64,000 nucleotides of DNA, taken from contig JBOGKE010000105.1 in the NCBI GenBank assembly GCA_050745265.1, forward strand, positions 1-64,000, given 5' to 3'. This DNA is from RH2-MAG17b sp050745265 (GTDB taxonomy: Bacteria > Acidobacteriota > Terriglobia > UBA7540). The notes beneath the pieces were generated by a model. The model did no database searches. It saw only the letters and a list, made by a program, of their open reading frames with translations, and was not told where the DNA came from. The translations under genes and the position numbers were made by a program. Positions 35,065-44,783 of the stretch are shown here, piece after piece. The first letter of the stretch is position 1. Each line of letters opens with the position of its first letter.

Positions 35065-37467
35065 TCAGTTTGGATTCCCCATGCAGATGTAGTTGAAAGT
35101 GATGGTTGCTGCCGCGGAAATATTTACGGTAACCGAGGCGGTTGTCGTAGTCACCCACCAAGTAAGCCCCCCCGGATTAGAAATTGGCGTCAGAACGCAC
35201 ACGGGCGGCGCGCTGAACGCCGAGCTGAACGTGTGGCTTGATGAGGTCGAGGACGAGACTGCGATCTCTCCGGCCGCGTCGGAATTCGAAGCACTGCTGT
35301 CAAAGTGGCCCCCCAGAGAATCGAGAACGAAATTACCGGCGGCATGAATCGAGCTGTTCGAGGCAAAGTAGCCGGTATCGATCGCGCCATTGGATTGCAC
35401 CTGAAGCACATTGCCGCCGCTCGAATTCTGAACATCGAAAAGGTCGGCCGTCTGAGATGCGGTGCCTTTGAGGATGAGCGGCGTGACGGAGGCCGATCCT
35501 GGCGTAATCGTTTGGGTCGAGCTCGGGTTCGCGGCCACGGAGTTTGATCCGCCGCCGCTTCCGCACGCGGCCCCGGAATCGCCAATCTGCGTGGAAGACG
35601 TCCACCTGACGCAATCTCCGGCCGTCGGTGCGGTTCCTCCCGCGGCCGAGATCAGATAGCTCGTCGATGCCACTGCGGGTCCGCAGTCACCGCCTGGGAT
35701 GGACGAGCCGACACAGGCGATTCCTGGCGCGGACGTAGAAGCAAACAAATCGGTCCGCACCGCACCAGTGTTCGAAAGCAGATCCAGATACGCCGGAGCG
35801 TTGGGCGTGGATCCTCCGTACAAGCGCAGATAACTCTGGGTCGGCTGGCTCGAAGAGCCAAGCTGCACGTTGTTGCCGCTGAAGCCGAGGCCGCCATTGT
35901 AAGTGATCCAGAAATACTTCGAGCCGCTCGAACACGGAGTGGCGCTGCAAACGTCAAAGATATCGGCGGTTCCGCCGGTCGCAAGCGAAGGCGCCAGCGT
36001 GAGGACCGTGGCATCCTGGCCGCGTGCGGGCTGGGCGCTCAAAGCGTTGGTCCCGCCCGCCACGGTCCACGATGCGGGCAGGCTCCCGCTGGCCGCCGAG
36101 ATGGTGACGTTCCCGCCTCCGGTGTTGCTCAGCGCCACGTTCGTTCCGGCGACGAGATTCAACACCGCCTGGCTGGCGTTGTTCGTTCCGCTGGTTTCGA
36201 GGGCCACCGCGCTGCCCGAGCCGCAAGCCGTCCACACCGCAGCCACGCCATTCGACCCCAGGCACTGGCCCGCCGATCCGGGTGCGGTGAGTCCGGTTCC
36301 GCCGTTCGCGACGGCGAGGGGGCCGCTGAAATTGAATTGGATATTCCCAGCGCTCGGGTTCGTCACGGTGATGTACCCGCCGCTCTGAAAATTGACCGGC
36401 GTCTGGGAGCTGGTGTTCGCGCCGTTCACCTGAATGGCCGAAGAGCCCGCGCCACAGGAGCCCCAGGCCATCGCAGACCCGGTGCTCGTCAGGCATTGCC
36501 CGCTCGCCCCCGGCGACGCCAGTCCGGTGCCGCCGTTCGCGACCGCGAGCGTTCCTGTGATTCCGCCGTTTCCGGGAGCGGCGAGGTTGATCGCGGGAAC
36601 GTCAGCGGGGGGCAAAGTGCCGGTGACCGATGCGGTGACAGTGGCGCCGGAGGAATTCGAAAACGTGATGTTCGCGCCGTTGACGAGATTTAGCGCGCCT
36701 TGGCTGAAATCGCTGGCCCCATTGGTTTCGAGCACCGTTCCGAGATTGGGCAACGTCGCCGGCGACCACGCGTTGGCCGCCGCGTTCCACTCCAGCACTT
36801 GGCCGGCGCCCGGGGCGCTTCCGGAGACGGGATGCCCCTGCAAACCCACCACGATCTGGTCCGTCAAGGTTCCTCCCAGATCGCCGCCGAGCGCGATCAC
36901 GGTCCCCGGGCTGCACGGGGTCCAAACCAGTGTCAGCCCGTTCGAGCTCAGGCACTGACCGCTCGCGCCCAGCGTGAGATTCCCGTAACTGCCGGCCCCG
37001 GTGCCGTAGATCAGGCCCCCGGCGCCGGTCGGAGGGGCCACGGCGTTGAATGCTGCCGAGGCGCTAGTCTGTCCCGTCCCGCCATTTGCGATGCTCACCG
37101 GCTGAGCCCAGTTAACCGAAATGGTTCCGGACGATGTAACGGGGCTGCCGGACACAGAAAAGGTGCTCGGCATCGCGAGCCCGACGCTCGTCGAGGACGT
37201 GCCGCCCCCGTTGACGCGCAGGCTGTTCGAGGAAGGATCATAGACTGCGCTGAGAACCTGGTCCGCGCCGCTCGCGATGCCATATTTCTTTGGCGACCGA
37301 TCACGTTTGGCCGCGCTCTGATTGCCGCTCGGCGTTGCGAGGAGAGTCATCGCGCTCAGGGCGAGCAGTAACGCCGAGCTGATCCCGGCGGCCCGGCGGA
37401 TTCCTTCTCTTCGCGTCCGACTCCTCACCGTGGTTCCGCAAACTGAGAACTTTCCCGTTTTTTTCAC
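35065..37467 (-). CDS. Secreted phage-tail-fibre-like repeat protein
   Basis: This 800-residue protein starts at GTG 37467 with GGAG upstream. It has a long basic signal peptide (about residues 1-45, RRAAGISSALLLALSAMTLLATPSG). Most of the sequence is Gly/Ser/Asn/Thr-rich beta structure. A module recurs about three times: an ANGGTG(Q/L)-type tail-fibre motif, then a GQCL-SNG-W-C motif (ASGQCLSSNGLTLVW, ASGQCLTSTGSAMAW, SAGQCLGSNGVAAVW). The C-terminal 100 residues contain AIDTGYF, a VCVLTPISNPGG strand and ITFNYICMGNPN. ANGGTG modules are known from phage tail and pyocin fibres, but the signal peptide points to a bacterial surface or secreted adhesin. No other phage genes are nearby. Confidence 0.75.
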   Translation of the reverse strand: MKKTGKFSVCGTTVRSRTRREGIRRAAGISSALLLALSAMTLLATPSGNQSAAKRDRSPKKYGIASGADQVLSAVYDPSSNSLRVNGGGTSSTSVGLAMPSTFSVSGSPVTSSGTISVNWAQPVSIANGGTGQTSASAAFNAVAPPTGAGGLIYGTGAGSYGNLTLGASGQCLSSNGLTLVWTPCSPGTVIALGGDLGGTLTDQIVVGLQGHPVSGSAPGAGQVLEWNAAANAWSPATLPNLGTVLETNGASDFSQGALNLVNGANITFSNSSGATVTASVTGTLPPADVPAINLAAPGNGGITGTLAVANGGTGLASPGASGQCLTSTGSAMAWGSCGAGSSAIQVNGANTSSQTPVNFQSGGYITVTNPSAGNIQFNFSGPLAVANGGTGLTAPGSAGQCLGSNGVAAVWTACGSGSAVALETSGTNNASQAVLNLVAGTNVALSNTGGGNVTISAASGSLPASWTVAGGTNALSAQPARGQDATVLTLAPSLATGGTADIFDVCSATPCSSGSKYFWITYNGGLGFSGNNVQLGSSSQPTQSYLRLYGGSTPNAPAYLDLLSNTGAVRTDLFASTSAPGIACVGSSIPGGDCGPAVASTSYLISAAGGTAPTAGDCVRWTSSTQIGDSGAACGSGGGSNSVAANPSSTQTITPGSASVTPLILKGTASQTADLFDVQNSSGGNVLQVQSNGAIDTGYFASNSSIHAAGNFVLDSLGGHFDSSASNSDAAGEIAVSSSTSSSHTFSSAFSAPPVCVLTPISNPGGLTWWVTTTTASVTVNISAAATITFNYICMGNPN

Positions 37468-37788
37468 GCTCTCCGCCTCCCTGGCAGCCCTGCCCGCCTA
37501 ACCGTTTTCGCGAGTGGCCAAAGTCTAGCGCGGGGTTCGAGCACGCTCGTCTCTTACCCCCATCAAAGCGAGAGTTTAACAGGCCAGAATGAGAACTTGG
37601 AGACGGCTGAGACTGGCGAGATAGATTTTTTACGGTATCGGAGTCCGGCCACCCCAAAACCACCGGGCAAAAGCGCGCTGGCGCTCTTCACGGAGTGGTG
37701 GGTGGCTCAACCGGGCACGCGCCGGGGAGCTGATGGGGAAAATCGCGGCGCTTGACAGGCCTGGAAGAAAAAGGCAAAGCTCGGTGCT
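37468..37788. other. 321-base divergent gap with no gene recognised
   Basis: This gap holds the upstream regions of the fibre-like gene (minus) and the metallophosphoesterase gene (plus). A TTGACA at 37753-37758 (plus) has no good -10 at normal spacing. No tRNA, riboswitch or small ORF with a ribosome binding site was identified. Confidence 0.5.
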
Positions 37789-39117
37789 GTGATTCATCTC
37801 CCGCTGGTGACGTCGCCCAAGCGCCTTGTGGCGCTCGTCGTCTTTGTGCCCTTCATCGCAAGCCAGATTTTCTGGCTGTGGAAGCTCCGATCACTGAAGC
37901 GGCGCTGTTGCCGGAACCGGGTTCTGCGGCGCGGCCTCGACGCCGCGGGGGCCGGGATCTATTTCGCGCTTCTGATCTACGCCTTTTTTGCGTGGCGGCG
38001 CACCTCGGGCTCCACTCACCTGACGCTCGGCGCTGCGCTGCTTGATGCGCCGATCGCGTGGTGGCTTTTCGGTTCGACGGCCGGATTCGCAATATACGTG
38101 ATCGTCCGCGGCCTGGGATTTTTAGCCGCCTTCGCTGCTCCATTTGCGCGGCGGCTGCGCAACGCCCGCTCGGGAGTTCCGCCTGGCGAAGATCAGGAGG
38201 CGAGCGCCGATCGCGGTCTGCCTCCGCGAACTTTCCCGATTCAGCCGGGCAGGCGACTGCTTTTCCGGCGGAGCGCGATGGCTCTCGGCGCCGCGCCCTT
38301 CGTGGCCGGGGCCTACGGCATCCTGCGCGGCCGCATCGATCTCGAGGTCACCAACCTGCGCCTCGGGCTTCCGCGGCTTCCCCGTGCCTTTGACGGATTC
38401 CGCGTCCTCCAGCTTTCTGATCTGCACATCGGGCCCTTCATGACGAAGCGTGAGATTGATAAGATTGTTGAGATTTCGAACCGGCTGAAACCCGACCTCG
38501 CCGTGCTCACCGGAGATTTTGTGATCTGGGATCCGTCCACTCAATTCGCTGTGGTGGACGCGCTCTCGCGGCTGCGGGCGCCCTACGGCGTTTGGGGCTG
38601 CCTCGGCAACCATGAAATCTATGCTCACATCGAGGATTCCATCACGCGGCTATTTGCCCTTAGCGGAATCCGAATTCTTCGGCAGCAACAATCCCCGGTG
38701 TTCGTCCAGCGCGATTTTATTAACCTCATCGGGGTCGATTTCGAAACCCGCTGGACCTTCGGGCCATCTTACCGAGCGCCTGGATACGTCCGGACGTACC
38801 TGGAGGGCGTTGACCGGCTGATGCTGCCGAGTGCCGTCAACCTGCTCATGAGCCACAATCCCGACACCTTCGACCGGGCGGCCGAACTGGGAATTGACCT
38901 CACGATCGCAGGCCACACCCACGGCGGCCAGATCGCGCTGGAGCTCGGCCGAGAGAATCTATCCCCAGTCCGCTTGCTGACCGCTTACGTTGAGGGATTG
39001 TTTCACAAAAAGAGCGCGCAGCTTTACGTCAACCGAGGGATCGGGACGATCGGCCTTCCCATACGTCTGGGCGCCCCGCCGGAAATTACCGTCTATCAGC
39101 TTGCCCGACACGTCTGA
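37789..39117 (+). CDS. Membrane-anchored metallophosphoesterase (YkuE/YaeI-like)
   Basis: This 442-residue protein has about four N-terminal membrane helices (residues 8-125), a basic Pro-rich linker with a further hydrophobic segment (RRSAMALGAAPFVAGAYGIL), and a calcineurin-like phosphoesterase domain from about residue 200. Metal-binding motifs are complete: LSDLHIG, LTGDFV, GNHE, SHNPDTFD and GHTHGGQ. Homologues hydrolyse lipid-linked or UDP-sugar phosphodiesters, or act on phospholipid-derived substrates at the membrane; the substrate here is open. The start is GTG at 37789. Confidence 0.9.
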   Translation: MIHLPLVTSPKRLVALVVFVPFIASQIFWLWKLRSLKRRCCRNRVLRRGLDAAGAGIYFALLIYAFFAWRRTSGSTHLTLGAALLDAPIAWWLFGSTAGFAIYVIVRGLGFLAAFAAPFARRLRNARSGVPPGEDQEASADRGLPPRTFPIQPGRRLLFRRSAMALGAAPFVAGAYGILRGRIDLEVTNLRLGLPRLPRAFDGFRVLQLSDLHIGPFMTKREIDKIVEISNRLKPDLAVLTGDFVIWDPSTQFAVVDALSRLRAPYGVWGCLGNHEIYAHIEDSITRLFALSGIRILRQQQSPVFVQRDFINLIGVDFETRWTFGPSYRAPGYVRTYLEGVDRLMLPSAVNLLMSHNPDTFDRAAELGIDLTIAGHTHGGQIALELGRENLSPVRLLTAYVEGLFHKKSAQLYVNRGIGTIGLPIRLGAPPEITVYQLARHV

Positions 39118-39254
39118 CCAGGCGAATACCGGCAGAGTTGTTGCGCGCCGACCCGCGCTACTCGGCCCCGAAAGAAGGAGCTGTTAAAAAAATCGAATAG
39201 CCCCTGTAGCGGCGAACTGTATTCGCCGGGCGGGCGACAACGAGGGACCAGCGA

Positions 39255-40265
39255 TCACCGATCGCCGTTCCGGCGACCCGAGGCCAATCGGTTTCGGGCT
39301 TGCATGGCGAGCCGAACCGCGCCCGGGGCCAGGCGCAGCGCGGCGAGGAGAATCGTCAGCTTGGGCCTTCGTAGAAATGCGTTGGCTTCGCTCAGGTGGC
39401 TGCGCGCGGCGCGGGTATCACCCTCCGACAGGCATCGCTTCCCTCTCTCCAACTGATCCAAGGCGCGCAACTCATCCTGCATGGCCCGAATGAGGGCCCG
39501 CGTCGATTCCGAAAGATCGAGCGTCCGATCGATCTTCGCCAGCACTTCGATCGCGCTGGCGCCCAATTTCGCGTGGTCTGAGGCGAGACTTCCCGCCCGC
39601 AGGCGGTGCTTTCCCCGCACGGCGGTCTGGTACGCCATTTTTCCGCCGCGGTGCGCGATCCTCACCCACAGGTCGAAATCCTCGGAGCGAACGAACCGTT
39701 CATCGAACAGCCCGGCCTCGATCGCGGACCCTCGGCGAACCACCACGCAAGATGTGGGCACCGAGCATGTTTGAGAGATGAGGCTGTCGACGGTGACCGG
39801 CCCCGCCGAGGGGCACATTTGCATAAAAGTCTTTCCCGGCGGGTCGATGTCTCCAAAGAGCAGCAAGTCCGCGTAGACGAGGTCGAGCTCCGGCCTCTCT
39901 TCGAACATTCTCATTTGAGACGACAGGTGCTCCGGCAGCCACTGGTCATCGCTGTCCAGAAATGCCACGTAGACGCCGTGCGCATGCCGAACGCCCGCGT
40001 TGCGCGCCGCGCTGGGTCCCGCGTTTTCCTGCGTCAGGTAAATCAGCCGCTCGCGCCAAGGCTGAATCGCATTCTCCAGTTCCAGGGTGTCGGGAGAACC
40101 GTCGTTGATCAGGATCACCTCAAAGTCCCGGTAAGTTTGAGCAAATACGGAAGCGAGCGCCTCCGCGATGAATTCGGCGGCGTTATATGCGGGGATGACG
40201 ACGCTCACAACCGGAGGTCGCGTAGCGCTGAGTTCGCCGGCAGTGGGGGAGGGGGATTGACGCAC
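39255..40265 (-). CDS. Family 2 glycosyltransferase
   Basis: This 336-residue cytoplasmic or peripheral GT-A enzyme has VVSVVIPAYNAAEFIAEALASVFAQT, ILINDGSPD, the DSDD metal motif in VAFLDSDDQWLPEHL, and a C-terminal helical region. An acidic YADLLLFGDIDPPGKTF segment follows the DSDD motif. It lacks membrane helices, unlike the GT2 of the exopolysaccharide operon. No other polysaccharide gene is adjacent, so its pathway is unknown. A hairpin (GGCGAA/TTCGCC, 39211-39227) and a T-run lie just downstream on the coding strand. Confidence 0.9.
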   Translation of the reverse strand: MRQSPSPTAGELSATRPPVVSVVIPAYNAAEFIAEALASVFAQTYRDFEVILINDGSPDTLELENAIQPWRERLIYLTQENAGPSAARNAGVRHAHGVYVAFLDSDDQWLPEHLSSQMRMFEERPELDLVYADLLLFGDIDPPGKTFMQMCPSAGPVTVDSLISQTCSVPTSCVVVRRGSAIEAGLFDERFVRSEDFDLWVRIAHRGGKMAYQTAVRGKHRLRAGSLASDHAKLGASAIEVLAKIDRTLDLSESTRALIRAMQDELRALDQLERGKRCLSEGDTRAARSHLSEANAFLRRPKLTILLAALRLAPGAVRLAMQARNRLASGRRNGDR

Positions 40266-40453
40266 AGGATTCAGTCGGCGCGCCGGCCCGGCGGCGAGAT
40301 TCGTGTAGCACTCTTTCCGGCCAGCGCAACGAAGCGCGGCGCCCGGAGCCGGCGCTTGCCTCGGGCGTTCGGCTCATAGTACCACGTGAAACGGCTCCGC
40401 GCTGGTCGCCGTTCCATTCGCAGTGGTTGGCAGGTTCGAAGGTCATGCCGCGG

Positions 40454-40481
40454 AATATAGTTTTTTCCAGTATCGTGTAAG
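40454..40481 (-). promoter_or_regulatory. Candidate promoter of the GT2 gene
   Basis: On the minus strand, CTTACA (40481-40476) and TATATT (40459-40454) are 16 bases apart. The transcription start near 40447 would leave a leader of about 180 bases before the ATG at 40265. Confidence 0.35.
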
Positions 40482-40997
40482 AACTTCCAACGTTGGCGCA
40501 CCCGCAGAACCGGCGCGGCCCAACTCGACGGTCTAAAAAGCCGCGGGCCGCGCGACGACCGTGCGTTGGTAATTCGATTGCTGGCCTGTGCGAACGTTCT
40601 CTGCGGTGCGCGCATTGGCTTGCATTGCCCGGTAAGCAACTAACCGCAGCGACGGCTTGCAGAGCGGCGGTTCGCGTCGCTCTCTGATCGTCACGGCTTC
40701 AAAGGCCGGTCAATCACTGCGGTTCTCAACAGCTCGATCATTCAGCAAGTTCGTAGATCGTCAGTGTCAGGAAGCGGAGCAACCCTGCGCAAAGGTCGCG
40801 GCCCGGCGGGCCAGTTTCAAAGCGCCGTCGAGCGGCCAATAAAACCCCGGCGGCGCATTGAAGGACAACTCAGCGCACGTCCGGGTCCTCAGTGTTCCGC
40901 AGCAAGAACAGCGATTGCGATCTCAGTAAGCGCCGCGCTACGCCTCTCCTGACCTCATGTCGCGAACTGCACCGATACGCAAGTGTGCTTCTTCGAC
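40482..40997. other. Gap of about 500 bases with no supported gene
   Basis: This stretch precedes the DUF4082 gene. Several short ORFs on both strands lack ribosome binding sites and protein-like composition. A GCGCAAAG motif near 40796 recalls the core of c-di-GMP-I riboswitches, but the required partner hairpin is not present. Nothing else is seen. Confidence 0.5.
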
Positions 40998-42176
40998 ATG
41001 AAGGGTGTGCCCCACTTGTCCAGCAGAGCTTCCTCGCGCCTCTTTACACTGGTAGTACTCCTTGCTCAAGCTTGGCTCGTCGCGTTGCTTGCCGTATCTC
41101 CCGCCGGCGCGGTGAGTTTGTGGAGCAATTCGGCCACGCCGGACGTGGCGTCCTATTCGGGAGGCAGTCCGTTTGAGCTGGGCGTGTCGTTCACGTCCGA
41201 CGTTTCGGGGACGATCACGGCGCTACGCTTCTACAAGAGCCCGATGGACAAGGGTTCGCACACCGCGCACTTGTGGTCGAGCAGCGGCGCGCTGCTGGCG
41301 AGCGCGCCTTCCAACAATGAAACCGCTGCGGGCTGGCAGCAGGTGTCGCTACTCACGCCGGTGCCCATCCAGGCGGGAGCGGTGTACGTCGCTTCCTACT
41401 CGGAGTCGAGCGGTTACTATCCGGTATCGCGCGGATACTTCACCACCGGCACCAACAATCCGCCGCTGCACGCGCTGGCGGACGGCGCCTCGGCGAGGAA
41501 CGGAGTTTATTCCTACAGCCCCGGCACGTTTCCGAACCAAAGCGATCAGTCGACGAACTACTGGGTGGACGTGGTGTTTAATCCCAACGGATCGTCTCCA
41601 GCGCCCGGCGCGCCCAACCCGGCACTGACCACCAGCCCCGCGAGCCTCGGTTTCGGGAATGTGACGGTTGGGAATTCCACTCTCTTGCCTGTCGTCCTGA
41701 CCAGCACGGGTACAGCAAGCCTGACCGTCTCTCAAGTCGCCGCCTCGGGCGCGGGATTCAGCCTGAGTGGCCCGGCCCTGCCGCTGATTCTCGCGCCGGG
41801 AAACAATGTCACTTTTACCATACGCTTCGCTCCGGTGGGGGGTGGAAGCGCTTCCGGCAGCGTTTCTGTCGCGAGCAATTCCTCCACCTCGCCGAACGTC
41901 GTTTTGCTCACAGGAACGGGACTGAAACCGCATTCCGTCGCGTTAACCTGGGAAGCGAGTCCTTCGCCCAATGTGATCGGCTACAACGTGTACCGCGCTT
42001 CATCCTCCGGAGGGCCGTACACGAGAATTAACTCCGCGCCGATCGCCGGCTTGGCCTATACGGACAGCACCGTGCAATCGGGAGAGACCTACTTCTTTTG
42101 CTCGACGGCGATCGATTCTTCCGGCCTCGAAAGTGCGCATTCGAACTCGGTTCAAGCGGTGATACCGTTCCCTTGA
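40998..42176 (+). CDS. Secreted DUF4082 / choice-of-anchor / fibronectin III protein
   Basis: The ATG at 40998 gives a signal peptide (MKGVPHLSSRASSRLFTLVVLLAQAWLVALLAVSPAGAVS). A DUF4082 domain of about 160 residues follows (SLWSNSATPDVASYSGGSPFELGVSFTSDVSGTITALRFYK...HLWSSSGALLA...Y.VDVVFNP). Next comes an ASPM-SPD2-Hydin/choice-of-anchor D immunoglobulin-like domain (LGFGNVTVGNSTLLPVVLTSTGTASLTVS), then a fibronectin type III domain (SVALTWEASPSPNVIGYNVYRASSSGGPYTRIN). This combination is usual in extracellular matrix or carbohydrate-associated proteins of soil bacteria. No PEP-CTERM or LPXTG sorting tail is present. The 249-base gap after it holds a small GCGCC/GGCGC hairpin and no gene. 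Confidence 0.85.
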   Translation: MKGVPHLSSRASSRLFTLVVLLAQAWLVALLAVSPAGAVSLWSNSATPDVASYSGGSPFELGVSFTSDVSGTITALRFYKSPMDKGSHTAHLWSSSGALLASAPSNNETAAGWQQVSLLTPVPIQAGAVYVASYSESSGYYPVSRGYFTTGTNNPPLHALADGASARNGVYSYSPGTFPNQSDQSTNYWVDVVFNPNGSSPAPGAPNPALTTSPASLGFGNVTVGNSTLLPVVLTSTGTASLTVSQVAASGAGFSLSGPALPLILAPGNNVTFTIRFAPVGGGSASGSVSVASNSSTSPNVVLLTGTGLKPHSVALTWEASPSPNVIGYNVYRASSSGGPYTRINSAPIAGLAYTDSTVQSGETYFFCSTAIDSSGLESAHSNSVQAVIPFP

Positions 42177-42425
42177 CGTTCGGAACTCTCGAGCGTGCGC
42201 CGCAAGGCGCGATGGAGTCGCGCGGCGGGCTCCCGGGTTCGAAGCGAGGCGAATCCGGGTCGGCGCCACTCGCTGAAAACTGCCAATCGTTCTGGCGGGA
42301 TCGAGATACTCTGGGACCAGCGGGGCAAGCGCCGCGACCTCGTTGGTCGCGATGCGGGGCTGGCCGCCAAGCGTGGCGCGGACCTGCACCGCTCGGAACT
42401 CTTTCATTGAGGACCCCGCAACGGC

Positions 42426-44441
42426 ATGCGTAAACACCAATGTTGCTTCGTAGCTCTGGCTCTGCTCCTCATCGCCGCCCTCCCGATGGGCGCCGCCGGA
42501 AGCGGCAGCTATGCGGCGCCGACTCTTCCCGATTCGATTCCGGCCACCGCGATGCCAACGCAATCTGGCGCCACGGTTACGGTTGCCGGCGACTGCAGCG
42601 ATTTACAATCCAGAATCGACGCAGCCCATTTTGGCGATACCATTCTGATTCCACCCCAGGCGACCTGCACCGGTCACTACATTCTCAGGTATAAATCGGG
42701 AGGATCGGGTTGGATTGTCATCCGGACTGCGGCGGCGGACGCGGAATTGCCTCCCGCAGGAACGCGCATCAGTCCTTCGTACTCGAATGTCCTGCCGAAG
42801 CTGTTAACCCCGGACTCGATGCCCGCCATCAGCACGGAAGCCAACGCCCACGATTACTGCCTGATGGGGCTCGATGTCGCAGCCGGTCCCACCTCGGGAA
42901 GAACTCCGAACACGGAGAATTACGGCCTCGTCGTCGTCGGCAATCCCTCCGCCACCAGTGCGAGCACTCTCCCCTACAACATCGTGCTGGACCGCGACTA
43001 CATCCACTGCACTCCTTCGCAGTTCTGCAAACGCGGCGTCGAAATGGAAAGCGCCAGCACCGCGGTTGTGAATTCCTACATCTCTGAAATTCACAACCCC
43101 GGCCAGGACACGCAGGCGATCGGATCCTTTAACGGTCCCGGCCCGTTCGCCATCATCAACAATTTTCTGGAAGCGGCTGGCGAAAATGTGATCTTCGGGG
43201 GCAGCGATCCGAGCATCGCCGGCGTGACCGCGCAAATTTCAAGCTGTTCGCGGTCCCGCGGCCAGGTCACCTGCGCTGTAGCCAGCACTTCCGGGCTGCA
43301 GAACGGCGCCTCGGTCGTGTCAGCGCTCGCGCCAACCGATCTCAATGGGTCCGAGACTATCACCGTCACGGATGGCTCGCACTTCACCTATGCTTCGGCG
43401 GGGCCGGACGAAAGCACCAGCAAGCCCGGGTATGTCAACCAGGGCGGCCTCGTGCCTTCTGATATCACCGTCGAACACAATTATTTTTTCGTGCCCGAGA
43501 ATTGGAATATTCACGCTCCCGACTATGAAGGAATCCAGTATGTCGTCAAGAACCTCTTCGAGCTCAAGAACGCCCAACGAGTGCTGGTGGAGGGGAACGT
43601 GTTTGACCACGTGTGGGCCGGGCAAGGCCAAAGCGGCTACGCTCTCGAGCTCACGCCACGCAACCAGAGTGGAAACTGTCCTTGGTGCGTCGTGCAAGAC
43701 GCGACGTTTGAAGATAATATATTCGAAAATGTCGAGGCGGGGGCTAACCTCTTAAGTCAAGATGATCCGAATTCCGGGTCAGGGTGGAGCGACTTCCTCA
43801 AGCGAGTTCTCTTCTTCAACAACGTCTGGGAAGGCGGCCCGCTCCAAGTCATGGACGGCCCGCTGTTTCAATTCCTCAGCGGAGGGGATACGACGATCAT
43901 TACGCCGATGACGGATGTGACTGTTGACCACAATACCGCGTTCCAGGGGGGGGCCATTTTTAACGCCGGAGACGCCACGACCCGTCCCATGGCGAAGTTT
44001 ACCATTACCAACAACATTTTTCCCCACAACGCCTACGGCATGAAGGCCGATGACGGCAGTGCAGGAACCGCGGCTTTCAACATGTATTTTGGGACTAGCT
44101 GGACGTGCGCCGGCAACGTGATTGAAGGCATTCAATCGTCAGCGTATTCGCCAGGCGGCTATCCGGGAGGCAATTTCTTTCCGGCCAACTGGACGGCGGT
44201 CGGATTCCTAGATTATGCCGGAGGAGATTTCCACCTTGCCGCCTCAAGCCCCTACGCGTCGGCCGCCACCGACGGCACGGCGGCTGGCGCGGATATTAAT
44301 GCCGTCGATGCCGCGACGGCCGGCGTGATTGCCGGCACCCCCAGCGATTCCCTCTCCCCCAGCACCACGCTGAGCCCGCCCCGACTGAACGTTCCGCTCG
44401 TGTCCTGGTTGTCGCTCGGCAAGCAGGCGCCTCGCTTCTGA
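42426..44441 (+). CDS. Secreted right-handed parallel beta-helix protein
   Basis: This 671-residue protein has a signal peptide (MRKHQCCFVALALLLIAALPMGAAGSGS) and then a pectate-lyase-like beta-helix. An early VAGDCSDLQSRIDAAHFGDTILIPPQATCTGHYIL segment is followed by many N/V/I-rich turns (NIVLDRDYIHC, AVVNSYISEIHN, PFAIINNFLEAAGENVIFGG, DITVEHNYFF, RVLVEGNVFDHVW, TFEDNIFENV, DVTVDHNTAF, FTITNNIFPHNAYG). The N-terminal part resembles CASH/right-handed beta-helix polysaccharide-binding proteins. No catalytic residues of a known lyase could be placed. It probably acts extracellularly on, or binds, carbohydrate. A hairpin (CCACCAG/CTGGTGG, 44453-44474) follows the stop. Confidence 0.85.
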   Translation: MRKHQCCFVALALLLIAALPMGAAGSGSYAAPTLPDSIPATAMPTQSGATVTVAGDCSDLQSRIDAAHFGDTILIPPQATCTGHYILRYKSGGSGWIVIRTAAADAELPPAGTRISPSYSNVLPKLLTPDSMPAISTEANAHDYCLMGLDVAAGPTSGRTPNTENYGLVVVGNPSATSASTLPYNIVLDRDYIHCTPSQFCKRGVEMESASTAVVNSYISEIHNPGQDTQAIGSFNGPGPFAIINNFLEAAGENVIFGGSDPSIAGVTAQISSCSRSRGQVTCAVASTSGLQNGASVVSALAPTDLNGSETITVTDGSHFTYASAGPDESTSKPGYVNQGGLVPSDITVEHNYFFVPENWNIHAPDYEGIQYVVKNLFELKNAQRVLVEGNVFDHVWAGQGQSGYALELTPRNQSGNCPWCVVQDATFEDNIFENVEAGANLLSQDDPNSGSGWSDFLKRVLFFNNVWEGGPLQVMDGPLFQFLSGGDTTIITPMTDVTVDHNTAFQGGAIFNAGDATTRPMAKFTITNNIFPHNAYGMKADDGSAGTAAFNMYFGTSWTCAGNVIEGIQSSAYSPGGYPGGNFFPANWTAVGFLDYAGGDFHLAASSPYASAATDGTAAGADINAVDAATAGVIAGTPSDSLSPSTTLSPPRLNVPLVSWLSLGKQAPRF

Positions 44442-44452
44442 TGAAGCGTCCG

Positions 44453-44474
44453 CCACCAGGATCGATTCTGGTGG
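44453..44474 (+). terminator. Hairpin after the beta-helix gene
   Basis: A 7-base stem CCACCAG/CTGGTGG with an 8-base loop lies 12 bases after the stop at 44441. There is no T-tract, so termination is only possible. Confidence 0.35.
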
Positions 44475-44594
44475 GACGGCGTCGATGTGAAGGATCCGAA
44501 GGGGGCACGACTTGGTGCGGCATGAAGTCAACAATCAGCGAGTGCTCAAGATCGGGGCGCTACAAAGCAGGTTAAATATCGGTACCGGAAAAAC

Positions 44595-44687
<93 letters not shown>

Positions 44688-44783
44688 ACGCACGGCAACT
44701 TCGCATGTTAGCACGGTTCGGGCCGGCTTCGTCGGTCCGAGGAGTGAGCGCTCCTTCCGCAACCTGCTGCCGCTCCCCCCGCG

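Noticed and set aside
34811..35065. 84-codon ORF starting in the fibre-gene stop (TGATG)
   Set aside because: It has only a poor ribosome binding site and overlaps the better-supported 94-residue ORF, so it was not listed as a gene.
35065..37467. Prophage indicated by the tail-fibre-like protein
   Set aside because: No capsid, terminase, integrase or other phage gene lies nearby and the protein has a signal peptide.
40271..40639. 122-codon minus-strand ORF upstream of the GT2 gene
   Set aside because: No ribosome binding site, Arg/Pro-rich random composition, and the candidate GT2 promoter lies inside it.
40760..40850. Possible c-di-GMP-I riboswitch upstream of the DUF4082 gene
   Set aside because: Only a GCGCAAAG-like core is present. 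The upstream hairpin with GGGCAAACC and the tetraloop receptor pairing are missing.
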